Assembly: GCA_964462445.1 (NCBI GenBank)
Contig: CAYWXG010000038.1
Location: 1-25,256 of the forward strand
Direction: 5' to 3'
DNA length: 25,256 nucleotides
Source of the DNA: JAGBWK01 sp964462445
GTDB lineage: Bacteria > Bacteroidota > Bacteroidia > Bacteroidales > Muribaculaceae
Shown one piece after another: positions 15,770 to 22,920 of this stretch. Position numbers and translations under genes: made by a program. The notes under the pieces are model-generated. The model worked only from the letters and a program-made list of their open reading frames with translations. It had not been told where the DNA came from and did no database searches. The first letter of the stretch is position 1; every line of letters begins with the position of its first letter.

Positions 15770-16090
15770 TTATATTTTTTTGCACGCCACGAATAAGGCT
15801 ATAATTGCCACAGTGACACTGATTACAGATAGGATTGCCGTTATCATTGCCCAATTGATAGGGTTTCGCAAATGAGGGTTGAGCGCGAGATAAGATTTGC
15901 CATAATCCGACAATCTCACCGCTTCGAGTTCGTGCCCTGTTGCCCACATCACATCAACAAGTCCTTTGCGTTCAAGGCTATCAACGCAGGCTGCGAATGT
16001 GCTTAATGGGTAAGTTGGTGGGCATTGCTCATAACACTCAACCAAACGCAACACTTGCTTTTCCTCTTTTGTCAGTTTTATTCGTTCCAT
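15770..16090 (-). CDS. Small wHTH-like protein with C-terminal membrane anchor (mobile-element type)
   Basis: 106 aa from the ATG at 16090. The N-terminal half (MERIKLTKEEKQVLRLVECY to VRLSDYGKSYLALNP, about 1-75) reads like a winged helix: a helix, a short helix, a recognition-type helix (CVDSLERKGLVDV) and a wing. LRNPINW precedes a single hydrophobic helix (about 82-102) ending CKKI. Proteins of this plan are frequent among prophage and conjugative-element hypotheticals in Bacteroides; that is recall, not a search result. A TATATTTG box (16106-16099) ends 8 nt before the ATG, so the transcript would be leaderless or nearly so. An in-frame extension to 16234 was rejected because it crosses this box. 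It is oriented opposite to the toxin gene, with the 46-aa gene behind it. Immunity function cannot be shown. Confidence 0.65.
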   Translation of the reverse strand: MERIKLTKEEKQVLRLVECYEQCPPTYPLSTFAACVDSLERKGLVDVMWATGHELEAVRLSDYGKSYLALNPHLRNPINWAMITAILSVISVTVAIIALFVACKKI

Positions 16091-16098
16091 TGTTTTTG

Positions 16099-16106
16099 CA
16101 AATATA
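16099..16106 (-). promoter_or_regulatory. Candidate -7 box of the wHTH/TM gene
   Basis: TATATTTG on the minus strand matches the Bacteroidetes TAnnTTTG box exactly. It ends 8 nt before the ATG at 16090, placing the expected start of transcription at or beside the start codon. No clear TTTG -33 box was found. Confidence 0.5.
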
Positions 16107-16215
16107 CGATTAAGCGAGCAAGAAATATCAAGCTTGCTTGAATATTTTTTACCGCGAGCGTTAGTATATTGGAGATAAATCTCAACTATAAATAAATTTT
16201 TCAAATTAAGAACAA

Positions 16216-16238
16216 CGGGGTGGGGTAATTCCACCCCG
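16216..16238 (-). terminator. Terminator-like hairpin after the 79-aa phage-type gene
   Basis: CGGGGTGG and CCACCCCG pair perfectly (8 bp) around a 7-nt loop. On the minus strand it begins 17 nt after the 79-aa gene's stop and is followed by the T-rich TTGTTCTTAATTTG. It would separate that gene from the wHTH/TM gene downstream. Confidence 0.6.
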
Positions 16239-16255
16239 GTCGTTGGTTGTCAATA

Positions 16256-16495
16256 TTATTTCGCTTGCTTGTGTGGTTTGTTGTACAAACGTTCTTTGCG
16301 CACGAAACACAATTTGCCGTAGAATGGGCGGTCAAAATCAATCTTCGACTCCCACAAACTCCGTAAGCTGATGCCTGTTTGCACCGGAGTGAACACCTCA
16401 AATATTGCAGCGATTGAGGAGAAGAAGAAGTCGTAACGAGCGTCACCCTCAATAGGTGGCTCACGAAATTGCAAATGGTAAATGTGATTAGCCAT
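16256..16495 (-). CDS. Small hypothetical protein, 79 aa (prophage-type)
   Basis: Begins MANHIYHLQFREPPIEGDAR and contains DFFFSSIAAIFEVFTPVQTG and YGKLCFVRKERLYNKPH. The pattern of a short beta strand, then FxSIAAIFE with a Gly-rich turn, then CxxRKxxLxxKPH is one I recall from small proteins in Bacteroides prophages and integrative elements; no function is known to me. It is soluble, with no signal or membrane segment. It ends 17 nt before a GC-rich hairpin. With the wHTH/TM gene and the 46-aa gene it makes three small minus-strand genes facing the MuF-toxin gene, supporting a mobile-element remnant at 13.7-16.5 kb. Confidence 0.6.
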   Translation of the reverse strand: MANHIYHLQFREPPIEGDARYDFFFSSIAAIFEVFTPVQTGISLRSLWESKIDFDRPFYGKLCFVRKERLYNKPHKQAK

Positions 16496-16611
16496 AATAG
16501 ATATTTAAGCGTTAAGTGTTACAATCCAAATTGTTCGTCTAAGAATGATACCATAGCTTTGTTTTGTATAAAATAATTTAAAAATACGATAAGTTTATAA
16601 AATAAATATAT

Positions 16612-16619
16612 TATATTTG
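16612..16619 (+). promoter_or_regulatory. -7 promoter box of the beta-barrel receptor gene
   Basis: TATATTTG matches TAnnTTTG exactly, followed by GCAGAG. Transcription is expected to begin near 16625, giving a leader of about 65-70 nt before the ATG at 16693. No perfect -33 TTTG lies at the usual distance (only TTTA at 16594-16597). Confidence 0.55.
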
Positions 16620-16692
16620 CAGAGCCAAAAAGGGATTTGATTTAGAACTTTTAGTAGATAAATTAGTGCAAATTGTTAATAATCAAAATAGT

Positions 16693-18759
16693 ATGCTAAG
16701 AGGTGTCACTGTGATGTCTATGTTTTTTATGACTGCAATAACTATGTCTGCTCAAGAGCAGGGGCAAGATTCGACATCAATGACCAAAGAGTTAAATGAA
16801 ATTGTTATTTCAGCCCCGACTAATGTTGTTTTAGGGAATAAATCAATATTCTTTCCTCCAAAAGAGCTAAAAAATGCCACAAATAGCTGTGTGCAGCTTT
16901 TATCCGGACTTCAAATCCCGGAATTGATTGTCAACCCTGCATCGGGTTCGGTATCTCTATCGGGGGATAATATTTTATCAATACGAATTAATGGTAGAGA
17001 AGTGTCAGAATCTGAACGGGCTTCAATATCATCTAAGGATATTTCCAAAATTGAATACATCTCAAATCCGGGAGTAAGATATGGAGATGTTGATGCAGTT
17101 TTAAATGTTATTGTAAAACGACGCGACGAGGGGTATGGAGTGATGCTCAATCTTCTGCAATCGCCCAATAGAGGGTGGGGAAATTATACCGCGGCTATTA
17201 AATATAATATAGGTAAAAGCGAGTGGACTTTGGATTATACTTCAAATCCGATGTGGAATATGGATTGCTATCGCGACAATTCGGAGTACATAAATTTACC
17301 CGATGGGACATATATCTCTCGTGTTGAAGATGGGAATAAAGTGCCTAATAGAATGGTGACTCACCATGCATCGCTTCAGTATTCTTATGCCGAGAGCAAT
17401 CGCTTATTGCTAAATATTCAGGCTCGTTTGTTGCGCAAAAATGATAAAAACATATCTGAAGGTGATATAACAACTAAAATTGGAGATTACACAACAACAG
17501 AATTCGAACATGAATCCTCGCGAATTAAATCTTGGCAAGGCGATTTGGATATATATTTTTATTATAAAATTAACAATCGTAACAAATTATACTTCAACGT
17601 TGTGCCAACAATTATCGATGGTATTAGCAACCGTTCATATCAAACGTCGGAATCAATGATAGCTTCCGACATTGATAATCGTGGATTTCATCTTCTTGCA
17701 GAAGGAATTTGGGAGGGGCGTATTAGCAATGGTTCGTTGTCGGCAGGATTTAGATCTAAAAATAGTTGGGACAAAGCTATCTATCCATTGACCGAGAATA
17801 CAATACGTGAAAAGGCTATCAATAACTATTTGTTCGCTGAATGGACTCAATCTCTTGATGCCCTTCAATATTCAGTCGGTATGGGCGCAACATTGTATAC
17901 AATAAACTCCCCGATTAATTATTCTTCGGCATTTATTAACCCACGTCTTTCCGCCAGATATTCCCCTTTCGATAGAAGCGGATTCTCGTTATCATTAAAC
18001 ACTATTACCGTCACTCCTTCAATCAATCAGTTGAATCCGAGTTTACAGCAGGTTGATATGTATCAGTGGGCAGTGGGTAATATAAATCTCCGACCTTATC
18101 AACGTTATGAACAACAATTAGGCTTTGATGGTACGTTTAATGATATTTTCGTAAAAGGAAATATTACTAACCGATATTGTCATAATCCTATTATGGACGT
18201 GAAAGGATACAACGACGGGACTATCATTAATTCTTTTAAAAATGCCGGTTATAACAACGATTTTGAAGTCAGTGCTATGCTTCGACTTCCTCTTTTCATT
18301 AAACAATTGACCCTTTCGGTTGATGGAGGATGGCATTATACTATTAGTAAAGGTTATAACTATCGACATACATATTCTCAGCCCTTTATTAATGCGCAAT
18401 TAATGTACTTGAACGGATCTTGGTGGGTGATGTTAAAATACAATAGTACATACAACAACCTATGGGGCGAAATGATTAGCTCTGCTAATCAAAATTTATT
18501 AAATATAGGTTTCGGATACACATATCGCAAAGCAACATTTATGGCGGGTATTGTCAACCCTTTTGGCAACGTTGAATTGCGAACTGAAAATCTTAATGCT
18601 ATAGCCGGCTATAACCGCATCTATCAAGCATCAGGCTCCAACCAACTCGTTTGGGTGGGGGTAACATTAAATTTTCATCAAGGAAAGAAAAGAGCTAAAA
18701 TGCAAAAGAAATTAGACAACACAATAATTTATGAATCAATTAACAATACAATGAAATGA
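16693..18759 (+). CDS. Outer-membrane beta-barrel receptor (TonB-dependent receptor-like, OMP_b-brl_3 type)
   Basis: 688 aa from the ATG at 16693. The signal peptide is MLRGVTVMSMFFMTAITMSA. The mature start includes KELNEIVISAP, then a plug-like domain (about 40-145, with VQLLSGLQIPELIVNPASGS, ILSIRINGR and IEYISNPGVRYGDVDAVLNVIVKRR) and a long beta-barrel ending LNFHQGKKRAKMQKK. This fits the TonB-dependent-receptor-like family with a C-terminal OMP_b-brl_3 barrel. It lacks the N-terminal carboxypeptidase-regulatory-like domain that most Bacteroidetes members carry, and there is no SusD partner, so it is not a glycan SusCD pair. A GTG at 16666 in the same frame would add 9 residues before the signal peptide and was not chosen. 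Its stop overlaps the next gene's start (ATGA), so the two are translationally coupled. Substrate unknown. Confidence 0.8.
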   Translation: MLRGVTVMSMFFMTAITMSAQEQGQDSTSMTKELNEIVISAPTNVVLGNKSIFFPPKELKNATNSCVQLLSGLQIPELIVNPASGSVSLSGDNILSIRINGREVSESERASISSKDISKIEYISNPGVRYGDVDAVLNVIVKRRDEGYGVMLNLLQSPNRGWGNYTAAIKYNIGKSEWTLDYTSNPMWNMDCYRDNSEYINLPDGTYISRVEDGNKVPNRMVTHHASLQYSYAESNRLLLNIQARLLRKNDKNISEGDITTKIGDYTTTEFEHESSRIKSWQGDLDIYFYYKINNRNKLYFNVVPTIIDGISNRSYQTSESMIASDIDNRGFHLLAEGIWEGRISNGSLSAGFRSKNSWDKAIYPLTENTIREKAINNYLFAEWTQSLDALQYSVGMGATLYTINSPINYSSAFINPRLSARYSPFDRSGFSLSLNTITVTPSINQLNPSLQQVDMYQWAVGNINLRPYQRYEQQLGFDGTFNDIFVKGNITNRYCHNPIMDVKGYNDGTIINSFKNAGYNNDFEVSAMLRLPLFIKQLTLSVDGGWHYTISKGYNYRHTYSQPFINAQLMYLNGSWWVMLKYNSTYNNLWGEMISSANQNLLNIGFGYTYRKATFMAGIVNPFGNVELRTENLNAIAGYNRIYQASGSNQLVWVGVTLNFHQGKKRAKMQKKLDNTIIYESINNTMK

Positions 18760-19130
18760 AAAAATCAATCTTATTTTTAGCAATTTCAGCTGTGGCATTG
18801 ACTGCTTCAGCCGATGACTCATGTTCTTCATGTTCAGTTAATTTCGAGGAATTACCTTATGCCGAAGGAACTCTCTATCTCTCTATTAGTGAAGGCGAAA
18901 ACAATATATTGCTTAAGGCCGTTGAGATAGAAGCTGATTCAGTCTCAATCCCGACATGTTTTTGTCAGCACATTGGGGAGACATTGGCGGTAAATGCCTT
19001 TTTGGATTTAAATGGTAACCGACAACTGGATTTTGACAACTATGGTCGCCCCACAGAGCCTTGCCTTCGTGACCAACTAACCCCAACAGAAGGAACTAAA
19101 AACTACTCATTCAATTTAGTCGAATATTAA
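18756..19130 (+). CDS. Small secreted Cys-rich DUF2141-like protein
   Basis: 124 aa with a clear signal peptide (MKKSILFLAISAVALTASA) and a mature part of about 105 aa. The block LAVNAFLDLNGNRQLDFDNYGRPTEPC (about 77-103) matches the core of DUF2141 proteins, which have hDxNgNgkLDxNxxGxPtEp; D84, N86, N88 and D92 form a calcium-loop-like pattern. Five cysteines (C23, C26, C68, C70, C103) are unusual, with two CxxC/CxC pairs, suggesting disulfides or metal binding. The start overlaps the stop of the beta-barrel receptor by 4 bp, so it is probably made in step with that receptor and may act with it at the envelope. Function unknown. Confidence 0.75.
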   Translation: MKKSILFLAISAVALTASADDSCSSCSVNFEELPYAEGTLYLSISEGENNILLKAVEIEADSVSIPTCFCQHIGETLAVNAFLDLNGNRQLDFDNYGRPTEPCLRDQLTPTEGTKNYSFNLVEY

Positions 19131-19150
19131 TTATTTTTCAACTATTTTTG

Positions 19151-19158
19151 TAACTTTG
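19151..19158 (+). promoter_or_regulatory. -7 box directly before the membrane-protein gene
   Basis: TAACTTTG matches TAnnTTTG and ends 6 nt before the ATG at 19165. Transcription would begin about at the start codon, suggesting a leaderless mRNA and a transcription unit separate from the genes upstream. Confidence 0.5.
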
Positions 19159-19164
19159 CATCCA

Positions 19165-19725
19165 ATGAAGCCCGAAGAGAGTTTAGATATTATCAGTAGA
19201 ATGGTTTCGGATACTCGGCGAAGCGTATTGCAACAAGCATATATCCCGTTTTTGATTTGGGGAATAACAACTGTTGTGGTTAGTCTATTGGTTTATTTTC
19301 TTGTTAGATTTACCGGAGATTATCGTTGTTTCTATTGTTGGTATTTAATTCTTCTCGTGGGGCTGCCATTGGTGAAGATTTTAAGCCCTCGAACAAAATT
19401 AGTGCGAACCGGGATTTCATCATCTTTACGTAGTATTTGGCTTATGATGTCTGTACTACTTATATGCTTTTCCGTGTCTTCTTTTTTTGTGGAGTTTAAC
19501 ATATTGTTCTTCATCTCGTTGCTGCTATCAATGGGCTCATATATTTCGGGAGCAATAATATCTTATCCTTTTCTGAAGTATAGCTCTATACCGGGATTCA
19601 TTGCGGCTGCATTAATGTTGGTTATTTCCGGATTAAACCAGATTCCGTTGTTTGCAGCGACCATTGCAGTAATGATGATTGTTCCCGGATTTAAAATGAA
19701 ACAGGACCTTAAAAACTTAAATTAA
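19165..19725 (+). CDS. Polytopic inner-membrane protein, partner of a winged-helix regulator
   Basis: 186 aa from the ATG at 19165. A soluble N-terminus (MKPEESLDIISRMVSDTRRS) is followed by about six hydrophobic helices (roughly 26-46, 53-70, 92-110, 112-133, 142-159, 161-178) and a basic tail (MKQDLKNLN). An upstream TTG at 19156 would add three residues and lies inside the -7 box, so the ATG was chosen. The stop is 8 bp before a MarR/ArsR-like regulator. Pairing of a small multi-helix membrane protein with a winged-helix regulator of the HTH_34 type is a common Bacteroidetes arrangement. Transport or sensing role unknown. Confidence 0.75.
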   Translation: MKPEESLDIISRMVSDTRRSVLQQAYIPFLIWGITTVVVSLLVYFLVRFTGDYRCFYCWYLILLVGLPLVKILSPRTKLVRTGISSSLRSIWLMMSVLLICFSVSSFFVEFNILFFISLLLSMGSYISGAIISYPFLKYSSIPGFIAAALMLVISGLNQIPLFAATIAVMMIVPGFKMKQDLKNLN

Positions 19726-19733
19726 AACCACCT

Positions 19734-20096
19734 ATGATAGAACTAAATCCTATAATTCATTCACAATTACGATTGTCCATTCTCTCGATTTTAATGAGTG
19801 TTGAAGAGTCCGACTTTATGTATCTTAAGCAAAAGACGGATGCGACAATGGGCAATCTTAGTGTACAGATTACAAAATTAGAGGAAGTTGGATATATTGA
19901 GGTCGAAAAAACGTTCCAAGGTAAAAGACCAAAAACAATCTGTCGTATGACAGAAGTCGGCAAAGATGCATTTATTGAATATGTCAGTGCCTTGAAAGCA
20001 TATATAGCTCCGGCGATTATTCAATCTGATATAGACACAAATAAAAAGCCCTTCAGCGACGAATGTGCTGAAGGACAAAATCTTGCAACTTGTTAA
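19734..20096 (+). CDS. Winged-helix DNA-binding regulator (HTH_34 type)
   Basis: 120 aa. The pattern NPIIHSQLRLSILSIL, DFMYLKQKTDATMGNLSVQI and KLEEVGYIEVEKTFQGKRPK with MTEVGKDAFIEYV is that of single-domain winged-helix regulators (PF13601-like), with recognition helix about residues 40-54 and wing 58-70. The start ATG is 8 bp after the membrane-protein stop, so the two are co-transcribed, and it probably controls its own operon. The last ~18 residues (NKKPFSDECAEGQNLATC) are encoded by the intrinsic terminator of the convergent lon gene and are probably not conserved. No ligand-binding domain is present. Confidence 0.82.
   Translation: MIELNPIIHSQLRLSILSILMSVEESDFMYLKQKTDATMGNLSVQITKLEEVGYIEVEKTFQGKRPKTICRMTEVGKDAFIEYVSALKAYIAPAIIQSDIDTNKKPFSDECAEGQNLATC
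20043..20076 (-). terminator. Intrinsic terminator of lon, inside the convergent regulator gene
   Basis: On the minus strand GTCCTTCAGC pairs with GCTGAAGGGC (10 bp including one U-G) around a 9-nt loop, and TTTTT follows immediately. It starts 40 nt after the lon stop. The U-G pair becomes a C-A mismatch on the other strand, so the hairpin suits lon mRNA. It lies within the last codons of the plus-strand regulator gene. Confidence 0.82.
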
Positions 20097-20116
20097 TTGA
20101 AGTCTATATCACATCT

Positions 20117-22528
20117 TTAGAGTAGTGCAATATCAAAAACTTCACTCACAGTTTCTACGTAGTGGAATGTCAAGCCGTCGCGATATTTTGATGCGATATC
20201 TTCCACATCTTTACGATTTTGACTTGATACCACGATGTCGGTAATTCCGGCTCGTTTGGCTGCCAATATCTTTTCTTTAATACCTCCTACCGGAAGCACT
20301 TTGCCACGAAGGGTAATTTCTCCCGTCATTGCCAAGCGTTCTTTTACTTTCCGACCGGTAAATGCCGAGGCTATCGATGTTGCCATCGTTATTCCTGCCG
20401 ACGGGCCATCCTTAGGAATTGCGCCTTCCGGAACATGAATATGCAAATCGCATTTTTCAAAACGTTCAAATTCAATCCCAAGTGCATCGGCATGTGATTT
20501 TACGTATTGCAACGCTATCATAGCCGATTCTTTCATCACATCTCCCAAATTGCCCGTTAGTGTTAATTTCTCCCCCTTCCCGGTGCTTAGTGATGTTTCA
20601 ATAAATAGAATTTCTCCACCAACTGCTGTCCATGCCAAGCCGGTCACAACTCCCGGGAATGAATTCCCTTCGTATCTATCTTTGCTGTATTTGATAACAC
20701 CGAGATATTCGTTGATATCAGAAGCTTCAATCGGCATTTTTACTGACTTATTGCCAACGGTACGATACACAACTTTACGCGCAATCGATGCCAAGGCTTT
20801 TTCCAGTTGTCTGACTCCGCTTTCTGCCGTATAGCTCTCTACTATAAGTGTCAATGCATCATCATTGATTTGCAATTCCTCATCTTTTAGGTAATACTCC
20901 TTGCGCAGGCGAGGAAGTAGATAGTCGCGCGCAATAGCAATTTTTTCTTCAAGAATGTATCCCGACAAATCAATAATCTCCATACGGTCGATAAGCGGGC
21001 GTTGCACTGTCTCAAGTGTGTTTGCTGTTGCGATAAACAACACTTTCGACAAATCAAAGTCTACATCTATATAATTATCGTGGAAACGATAATTTTGTTC
21101 AGGGTCGAGTACTTCAAGCAATGCTGCCGCCGGGTCTCCCTTATAGTCACTTCCTATCTTATCTATTTCATCGAGCATTAGCACCGGATTAGAACTGCCG
21201 GCACGGCGTATTGCTTCGATAATACGTCCCGGCATGGCGCCGATATATGTGCGACGATGTCCTCGTATTTCTGCTTCATCGTGCAATCCTCCAAGCGATA
21301 TGCGTTGAAATTTGCGCCCGAGTGCATCGGCAATTGATTGTCCCAATGAAGTCTTCCCAACTCCGGGAGGTCCGACAAGGCAAAGTATTGGAGACTTACC
21401 ATCGGGGTTGTGCATCAATACGGCTATTTGCTCAAGAATACGTTGTTTCACCTTCTCCAAACCGTAGTGGCATGCGTTGAGTTCCTCCTCCGCTTTACCG
21501 AAATCTTGATTTAACTCACTATAGATACCCCATGGGAGTTCGAGGAATGTTTCCAAATAGGCATATTGTACATTATAATCCGGTGATTGAGGATTTAATC
21601 GTTGGAGTTTGTCAAGCTCCTTATTAAAATGAGTAGATGCCTTCTCCGGCATTGTCAATTTCGCGGCCTTTTCGCGGAAATTATCAGCATCATTATCATC
21701 ACCATTGAGTTCGCGATCAATAGCCTCCATTTGGCGTTGGAGGAACACACGTCGTTGCTGGTCGTCAAATGATTCGCGCGCACGTTGATGCACCGACTTG
21801 GCGATATTCATCATCTCTTCGTGCTTGACAAGCTCATTGAAAAGAGATTGTGCACGCTCCTTTATACGATACATCGCCAATAGTGACATTTTCACTTTTA
21901 TGTCGATAGGAACGTGTGTCGCTGTCATATTTATGAGGTCCTCACGTGCAACGTTATCGTTCGATAAATTAAATAGCACATCGACCTCTCCGGGATTGTC
22001 GGAATTAACCGAAGCTAATTTTGCTGCTGTTGTTTTTATCTCATCGCAAAGAGCAGAATATTCCTTATCGGAATCCTTCGGTGTAACCTCATTAATCAAC
22101 TTAATCTGTGCGCTGAGTGGAACTTCAGGCATTAGTAACCCAAGCCCCTTCCCGGTTATTTTAAATTTAGTTGTACCGCGCACTATCGCCGTACTTGTAT
22201 TATCGGGAAGTTGTATCACCTGTACTACTTCTCCAACCACTCCATAGTGAAATAGCGAATTAAGCGACGGCTCATCTTCCGATGCGTCGAGTTGACACAC
22301 AATGCCAATTGGAATATTTCGTTTTTTTGCCAATTCCGCTGTGCGTAACGATGTCTCTCGGCCCAGTCGGATTGGTATTGTTACATTAGGGAATAGTACT
22401 ACATTACGAGTCGGGAGTATAGGCATATCAAGTGTATCGATATCCAAAACTCGTTGTGATGACTCTCCCAAATCTATGTGCCCGATTGAAACAATTTGTG
22501 CTTGTTCGTTATTATTGCTGAATCTCAT
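20117..22528 (-). CDS. lon: Lon ATP-dependent protease
   Basis: Cytoplasmic AAA+ serine protease, 803 aa from the ATG at 22528. An N-terminal substrate-binding domain (about 34-235, with MPILPTRNVVLFP) and a helical linker lead to the ATPase with Walker A GPPGVGKT (386-393) and Walker B VLMLDEID (D453, E454). The C-terminal protease domain carries the catalytic Ser in DGPSAGI (S710) and the Lys 43 residues later in GGIKEK (K753), the spacing seen in E. coli Lon. Length is normal. An in-frame TTG at 22579 would add 17 residues and was not chosen. The gene is transcribed away from the EF-G2 gene, ends close to and convergent with the winged-helix regulator, and has an intrinsic terminator. A sigma-54-type promoter sequence lies about 95 bp upstream. 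Confidence 0.97.
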   Translation of the reverse strand: MRFSNNNEQAQIVSIGHIDLGESSQRVLDIDTLDMPILPTRNVVLFPNVTIPIRLGRETSLRTAELAKKRNIPIGIVCQLDASEDEPSLNSLFHYGVVGEVVQVIQLPDNTSTAIVRGTTKFKITGKGLGLLMPEVPLSAQIKLINEVTPKDSDKEYSALCDEIKTTAAKLASVNSDNPGEVDVLFNLSNDNVAREDLINMTATHVPIDIKVKMSLLAMYRIKERAQSLFNELVKHEEMMNIAKSVHQRARESFDDQQRRVFLQRQMEAIDRELNGDDNDADNFREKAAKLTMPEKASTHFNKELDKLQRLNPQSPDYNVQYAYLETFLELPWGIYSELNQDFGKAEEELNACHYGLEKVKQRILEQIAVLMHNPDGKSPILCLVGPPGVGKTSLGQSIADALGRKFQRISLGGLHDEAEIRGHRRTYIGAMPGRIIEAIRRAGSSNPVLMLDEIDKIGSDYKGDPAAALLEVLDPEQNYRFHDNYIDVDFDLSKVLFIATANTLETVQRPLIDRMEIIDLSGYILEEKIAIARDYLLPRLRKEYYLKDEELQINDDALTLIVESYTAESGVRQLEKALASIARKVVYRTVGNKSVKMPIEASDINEYLGVIKYSKDRYEGNSFPGVVTGLAWTAVGGEILFIETSLSTGKGEKLTLTGNLGDVMKESAMIALQYVKSHADALGIEFERFEKCDLHIHVPEGAIPKDGPSAGITMATSIASAFTGRKVKERLAMTGEITLRGKVLPVGGIKEKILAAKRAGITDIVVSSQNRKDVEDIASKYRDGLTFHYVETVSEVFDIALL

Positions 22529-22620
22529 TAAATCGTAAGTTGATATTGTAGAAAACAAAATTGGAGTATTCTCTGCCAAAAAATCATTAAAATTGACATA
22601 TTATGCTCTTTTTCTTATTA

Positions 22621-22636
22621 TGCAAAATTCGTGCCA
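22621..22636 (-). promoter_or_regulatory. Sigma-54 (RpoN) -24/-12 promoter candidate for lon
   Basis: On the minus strand the sequence is TGGCACGAATTTTGCA. It matches the RpoN consensus TGGCAC-N5-TTGCA exactly, with the invariant GG and GC separated by 10 nt. Transcription would start near 22610, leaving a leader of about 80 nt before the lon ATG at 22528. Sequence match is direct; use in this organism is inferred. Confidence 0.6.
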
Positions 22637-22749
22637 AAGTCGCATCTTGATTTATTGACCAACTATTTCTTTGTGAATATAAACAATAAAAACAATTAAT
22701 AAATATTAATATGAACATTTAATCTCAAATTAGTCTATTCCCACTGCCA

Positions 22750-22773
22750 ACCCTACACAGATGATTGTAGGGT
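22750..22773. promoter_or_regulatory. 8+8 bp dyad, possible activator-binding site
   Basis: ACCCTACA and TGTAGGGT form a perfect inverted repeat with an 8-bp spacer. Its centre is about 150 bp upstream of the predicted lon sigma-54 start and about 88 bp upstream of the predicted EF-G2 start, so either gene could be the target. It is followed by GATTTTTATG on the plus strand but no upstream plus-strand gene needs a terminator there. Confidence 0.45.
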
Positions 22774-22813
22774 AGTTGTGCGATTTTTATGTTTTCAAAC
22801 ATGTTTTGCGCGT

Positions 22814-22843
22814 TTTGTTTTTTGAAAAATAATTACTACTTTG
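22814..22843 (+). promoter_or_regulatory. Vegetative promoter candidate of the EF-G2 gene
   Basis: TTTG (22814-22817) and CTACTTTG (22836-22843) are separated by 18 bp, close to the Bacteroidetes TTTG-N17-22-TAnnTTTG pattern with an imperfect -7 box. Transcription would begin near 22850, giving an AT-rich leader of about 70 nt. Confidence 0.5.
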
Positions 22844-22920
22844 CGGTCAATTATTTTTCAACCTTGAAAAACTAATATTTTTATTTAAAAAGTCTAATCC
22901 ATTTAAAAACTTCTAATAAC

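Larger units (their letters stand above)
22529..22920. other. Divergent intergenic region between lon and EF-G2 gene
   Basis: These 392 bp hold no gene that I can see. They contain a sigma-54-type sequence facing lon (22621-22636), an 8+8 bp dyad (22750-22773) and a vegetative-type promoter facing the EF-G2 gene (22814-22843). The rest is AT-rich spacer. Confidence 0.75.

Noticed and set aside
15747..15947. 66-aa minus-strand frame overlapping the wHTH/TM gene
   Set aside because: It lies in another frame of the 106-aa gene, which has the better composition and a promoter box.
16201..16464. 87-aa minus-strand frame overlapping the 79-aa gene
   Set aside because: Ser/Cys/Thr-rich shadow that reads through a GC-rich hairpin; the 79-aa frame looks like real protein.
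22529..22579. 17-aa N-terminal extension of Lon from a TTG
   Set aside because: The ATG at 22528 starts MRFSNNNEQAQ, typical of Bacteroidales Lon, and the TTG has no supporting signal.
19129..22862. Shared 14-mer AATTATTTTTCAAC at 19129-19142 and 22849-22862
   Set aside because: Low-complexity AT-rich sequence placed differently relative to the two genes; chance is a sufficient explanation.
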